This document shows, one piece after another, positions 7,301-9,819 of a DNA stretch of 9,819 nt; position 1 is the stretch's first letter; every line of letters begins with the position of its first letter. The notes under the pieces were generated by a model. The model searched no databases, was not told the DNA's origin, and saw only the letters and a program-made list of their open reading frames with translations. The translations under genes were made by a program, and so were the position numbers. This DNA comes from CAYRVX01 sp964642165 (lineage in GTDB: Bacteria > Planctomycetota > Phycisphaerae > SM23-33), in assembly GCA_964642165.1 (NCBI GenBank), contig CAZXOC010000281.1:1-9819 (forward strand), in the 5' to 3' direction.

Positions 7301-9819
7301 GACACCGACGAGGACGGCAAGGCGGCGCTCCAGGTGAAGGCCCACCGCGCGGGGCAGTACCGCCTGAGCTACACGGTCTCCGACGCGAAGAAGCACGCCA
7401 TCGAGGGCGGGTACGTCTTCGTGGTCTGGGGCGAGGGCGACCGCGGCAGCGACTACCGCTTCAACGACGTGGAGGTGGTCGCCGACAAGAAGACGTACCA
7501 GCCGGGCGAGAAGGTCCGCCTGCGCGTCAATACCAGCCGCGTCGGGGCGACCGTGCTGCTGTTCGTCCGCCCGGCGAACGGGATCTACCTGGCGCCGAAG
7601 ATGCTGCGCCTGAAGGGCCGCAGCGTCCAGGAGCAGGTCGCCGTCGTCAAGCGAGACATGCCCAACTTCTTCGTCGAGGCGCTGACGGTCGCGGACGGGA
7701 AGGTCTACCAGGAGGTGCGCCAGATCGTCGTCCCGCCGGAGAAGCGCGTCCTGGACGTGAAGGTCACGGCGACGAAGAAGGAGTACAAGCCCGGCGAGAA
7801 GGCGAAGGTGAGAATCCAGCTCGTCGAGGCGAACGGCGAGCCGTTCGAGGGCTCGACGGTGGTGACGATGTACGACAAGGCCGTCGAGTACATCTCCGGC
7901 GGCTCGAACGTCGCCAAGATCAAGGAGTTCTTCTGGAAGTGGAAGCGCAGCCACCGCCCCCGCCACGAGACCTCGCTGAGCAAGGGCAGCGGGAACCTGC
8001 TGAAGCCCGGCGAGATCGGCATGGGCTTCCTGGGCATCTTCGGCTACAGCGTGGCCGATGAGCCCGGCCCGAACGGCAGGGAGGCCATGCAGCAGAAGCA
8101 GAGGGCCTTCGGGGCCCGGGGCGGCGGCGGGCTCGAGATGGCCGCCGCCGAGGGGATGCCCGCGCCGTCGATGGCGCCCGCGCCCGGCAAGGGCATGGCC
8201 CGGCGCGCCAACGCCGCCAAGGCGGCGCCCGACAACGGCGGGGGCGCAGGTGCGGCGCCCGCGGTCCAGCCGACCGTCCGGACGAAGTTCGCCGACACCG
8301 CCTTCTGGGCGGCGGCGCTGACCACCGGCAAGGACGGCTTCGCGGAGATCGAGCTGACCATGCCCGAGAACCTCACCACCTGGAAGACGAAGGTCTGGGC
8401 GATGGGCTTCGGCACGCGCGTCGGCGAGGGCGACGTGGAGGTCCTCACGACCAAGAACCTCATCCTCCGCCTCCAGGCGCCGCGGTTCTTCGTGCAGACC
8501 GACGAGGTCGTGCTGTCGGCCAACGTCCACAACTACCTCAAGAAGGCCAAGCAGGTGGCCGTCTCGCTCGAGATCGGCGGCGGCTGCCTCGAGCCCATGC
8601 CCGGCGTCAAGTCCACGCAGACGGTCCAGGTGCCCGCCGGCGGCGAAAAGCGCGTCGACTGGCGCGTGAAGGTCACGAAGGAGGGCCAGGCCAAGATCAC
8701 CATGAAGGCCCTGACCGACGAGGAGTCCGACGCCATGGCGATGGACTTCCCCGTCTACGTCCACGGGATGCTGAAGACCGACAGCTACTCCGGCGTGATC
8801 CGCCCGGATCAGAAGCGGGGCCGGTTCCAGATCACCGTCCCCGCCGAGCGCCGCCCGGAGCAGAGCCGCCTGGAGGTCCGCTACTCGCCGACGCTCGCCG
8901 GGGCGATGGTCGACGCGCTGCCGTACGTGGTGGAGTACCCCTACGGCTGCACCGAGCAGACGCTCAACCGCTTCCTGCCGACCGTCATCACGCAGAAGGT
9001 CCTGATCCGCATGGGCCTGGACCTCGACGACATCAAGAACAAGCGGACCAACCTCAACGCCCAGGAGATCGGCGACGACGTCAAGCGCGCCGGCGACTGG
9101 AAACGCCTGATCGGCAAGAAGCGCTGGAACGGCAAGAAGTGGGTGCCTCGCAATCCCGTCTTCGACCGGGCCGAGGTCCAGCGGATGGTGAAGCGCGGGT
9201 TGGAACGCCTGACCAACATGCAACTCTCCGACGGCGGGTGGGGCTGGTGGAGCGGCTGGGGCGAGCGGTCCTACCCGCACACGACGGCCGTCGTGGTCCA
9301 CGGGCTCCAGATCGCCCGGGCGAACGACGTGGCCGTCGTGCCGGGGGTGATCCAGCGCGGCGTCGCGTGGCTGAAGCGCTACCAGGCCCAGCAGCTCCAG
9401 TACCTGATCAACTGGGAGCAAAACAAGAAGAACGTCCGCAAGAAGCAGTTCGCCGACAACCTCGACGCCCTGGTGTACATGGTGCTGGTGGACGAGAAGG
9501 CCGACAACCCGGAGATGCGCAAGCGGCTCTACCGCGACCGGAACCACATCAGCGTCTACGCCAAGGCGATGTTCGGCATCGCCTGCCACCACGTGGGCGA
9601 CGTGGCGAAGCGCGACATGCTCAAGCGCAACGTCGAGCAGTACCTCCAGCAGGACGACGAGAACCAGTCGGCCTGGCTGAAGCTGCCCGGCGGGTGGTGG
9701 TGGCGCTGGTACGGCAGCGAGATGGAGGCCCACGCCTTCTACCTGAGGCTGCTGTGCCTGACCGAGCCGAAGAGCGCCAAGGCCTCCCGCCTGGTGAAGT
9801 ACCTCATCAACAACCGGCG
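4394..9819 (+). CDS. alpha-2-macroglobulin family protein with thioester, 3' truncated
   Basis: The frame runs unbroken for 1808 codons and leaves the window. Bacterial relatives are envelope proteins that trap proteases: cleavage of a bait region exposes a thioester that links covalently to the attacker. Residues 1-24 are a signal peptide (LTVLFLVTCGAGLALAMAAG core). C14 is a poor lipobox candidate (Thr before it), so the protein is probably secreted and not lipid-anchored. Helical TPR-like stretches lie at about 31-64 and 349-383. Macroglobulin (MG) domains begin near 417 and include TDRPVYRP (649-656), KKTYQPGEKVRLRV and KKEYKPGEK (from K1128). A Trp/Tyr-dense insert occupies 799-841. MYDKAVEY (1159-1166) precedes a Gly/Ala/Met/Pro-rich, structureless stretch at about 1227-1294, the likely bait region. 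VRTKFADTAFW (1295-1305) opens the post-bait domain. The thioester motif is GCTEQ, with C1519 and Q1522. QLSDGGWGWW (1610-1619) marks the thioester domain's helical toroid. No pbpC-like gene precedes it, unlike many proteobacterial relatives. The family call is secure; its targets are unknown. Confidence 0.95.
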   Translation, partial: MTRTKLTVLFLVTCGAGLALAMAAGPANEDARRQKARKLYRDGNFKEAYDAYAKLALGAGTDKKQVGEDLNMGVHALQRLNRRNEIDAFREKVIQAHGTNWRLLWTAAQSYFGSTHYGFIISGEYHRGPHRGGGKQVSSYERDRVRALQLMVQATKHMRGEGDHKALGSFHVNLAGMLMGQRGYGEAWRLQYKTDLTKLPDYKEGRYYGWRPYGGTTRGAPVGKDGKPVYHKRPKSWDAAKTDGERWRWALLQAVEHDASMRSQVKHRFASFLQNQFGVQTMGRYGRYFHGWRRQPRDDGKKDTSGTYELHTLGEDETIARLAIGIRRFKLPEEFNFLRIFQELAEGNDSWARSALGVLCTTFENRRQYPKAADHWRRNIRRFGDTSNKSKAKRLEQIVGSWGIFEPIVTQPRGRGATVEFRFRNGKRVHLEAHTIKVEQLLADVKAYLKTNPQKLDRNRARISSIGYRLMRVDDKKYVDRKVASWDLDLEPRPAHFDKRITVTTPLQKAGAYLLTAKMADGNLSRIILWLADTAIVKKPLDKKTWYYVADAVTGQPVARANVEFFGWRQKYIGTRGQRRYNTETRNFAEFTNADGQITLDARQMPNGYRWVAIARTDAGRLAYLGFSNVWYGNYYDREYNQRKTFVMTDRPVYRPKQKVQFKFWVNYAKYDLEGKSAFAGQSFTVRIQNPKGEKVLEKTLKADDFGGAAGEMALKEDATLGMYSIQIRQGNRHYGGGRFRVEEYKKPEFEVKIEAPKEPVQLGEKITATIEAKYYFGAPVTEAKVKYKVLRTEHSARWYPWTRWDWLFEPGYWWYGYDYVWYPGWKHWGVRRPIWPWWGWRPTPQPEVVAENEVEVDKDGKVKIVIDTALAKAVHGDRDHKYSITAEVTDKSRRTIVGTGDVLVSRKPFKVYAWVHRGHYRVGDVIQASFQARRLDAKGVKGTGRLKLLKVTYPKGKPVETEVQNWKLDTDEDGKAALQVKAHRAGQYRLSYTVSDAKKHAIEGGYVFVVWGEGDRGSDYRFNDVEVVADKKTYQPGEKVRLRVNTSRVGATVLLFVRPANGIYLAPKMLRLKGRSVQEQVAVVKRDMPNFFVEALTVADGKVYQEVRQIVVPPEKRVLDVKVTATKKEYKPGEKAKVRIQLVEANGEPFEGSTVVTMYDKAVEYISGGSNVAKIKEFFWKWKRSHRPRHETSLSKGSGNLLKPGEIGMGFLGIFGYSVADEPGPNGREAMQQKQRAFGARGGGGLEMAAAEGMPAPSMAPAPGKGMARRANAAKAAPDNGGGAGAAPAVQPTVRTKFADTAFWAAALTTGKDGFAEIELTMPENLTTWKTKVWAMGFGTRVGEGDVEVLTTKNLILRLQAPRFFVQTDEVVLSANVHNYLKKAKQVAVSLEIGGGCLEPMPGVKSTQTVQVPAGGEKRVDWRVKVTKEGQAKITMKALTDEESDAMAMDFPVYVHGMLKTDSYSGVIRPDQKRGRFQITVPAERRPEQSRLEVRYSPTLAGAMVDALPYVVEYPYGCTEQTLNRFLPTVITQKVLIRMGLDLDDIKNKRTNLNAQEIGDDVKRAGDWKRLIGKKRWNGKKWVPRNPVFDRAEVQRMVKRGLERLTNMQLSDGGWGWWSGWGERSYPHTTAVVVHGLQIARANDVAVVPGVIQRGVAWLKRYQAQQLQYLINWEQNKKNVRKKQFADNLDALVYMVLVDEKADNPEMRKRLYRDRNHISVYAKAMFGIACHHVGDVAKRDMLKRNVEQYLQQDDENQSAWLKLPGGWWWRWYGSEMEAHAFYLRLLCLTEPKSAKASRLVKYLINNR

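Noticed and set aside
4705..8061. An 1118-codon plus-strand open frame inside the macroglobulin gene
   Set aside because: It is in a different frame from the conserved domains, is Arg/Gly/Pro-rich low-complexity sequence, and has no recognisable motif.
4220..9733. A 1837-codon open frame on the minus strand covering almost the whole macroglobulin gene
   Set aside because: It is the antisense of a GC3-biased gene, which suppresses stop codons in one minus-strand frame. Its translation is Val/Leu/Asp/Arg/Ala repetition without motifs, while the plus-strand frame has clear macroglobulin domains.

Overview
This is a very GC-rich bacterial window (roughly 68-70% G+C, strong G/C preference at third codon positions). 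All six recognisable gene products point to the cell envelope, and all genes lie on the + strand. The giant alpha-2-macroglobulin with a TPR-like N-terminus and an extreme Trp/Tyr-rich insert, together with the codon use, suggests a planctomycete-like (Planctomycetota) organism, probably from a draft or metagenome assembly. That taxonomic guess comes from pattern recognition and is not proven here. A run of 10 Ns at 1206-1215 is a scaffold gap.

Layout. 1-222: C-terminus of LemA. 222-452: a small two-helix membrane protein whose start overlaps the lemA stop. 468-1676: an HtpX-like M48 membrane metalloprotease. Together these form a lemA/small membrane protein/htpX cluster. The htpX reading frame contains the scaffold gap, and an 86-88 residue segment is present on both sides of it in diverged form. 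As written the protein is too long, and the locus is most simply a misjoined overlap of two related contigs. Sequence left and right of the gap may therefore not come from one genome. 1744-2613: an unrecognised Cys-rich protein with an N-terminal membrane segment. 2650-3321: a probable lipoprotein N-acetylmuramoyl-L-alanine amidase (Amidase_2/PGRP fold). 3321-4238: a multi-pass DUF218 (YdcF/SanA/ElyC-like) protein, its start overlapping the amidase stop. 4239-4393: the only substantial intergenic region, with a candidate ECF-sigma-type promoter and small hairpins. 4394-9819: an alpha-2-macroglobulin-family protein of at least 1808 residues, with an intact thioester motif, that runs off the window.

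How the genes fit together: LemA and HtpX are frequent genomic neighbours, HtpX being a membrane protein quality-control protease. The amidase and the DUF218 protein form a translationally coupled pair that probably acts on peptidoglycan or envelope carbohydrate. Bacterial alpha-2-macroglobulins are thought to trap proteases that reach the periplasm. The candidate stress-type promoter before the macroglobulin suggests it is a separate transcription unit.

I saw no tRNA, rRNA, CRISPR array, insertion sequence or attachment site. I did not find a convincing undescribed multi-gene system. The most notable items are the gap-associated duplication in htpX, the candidate ECF promoter, the aromatic-rich insert of the macroglobulin and the unrecognised Cys-rich gene.
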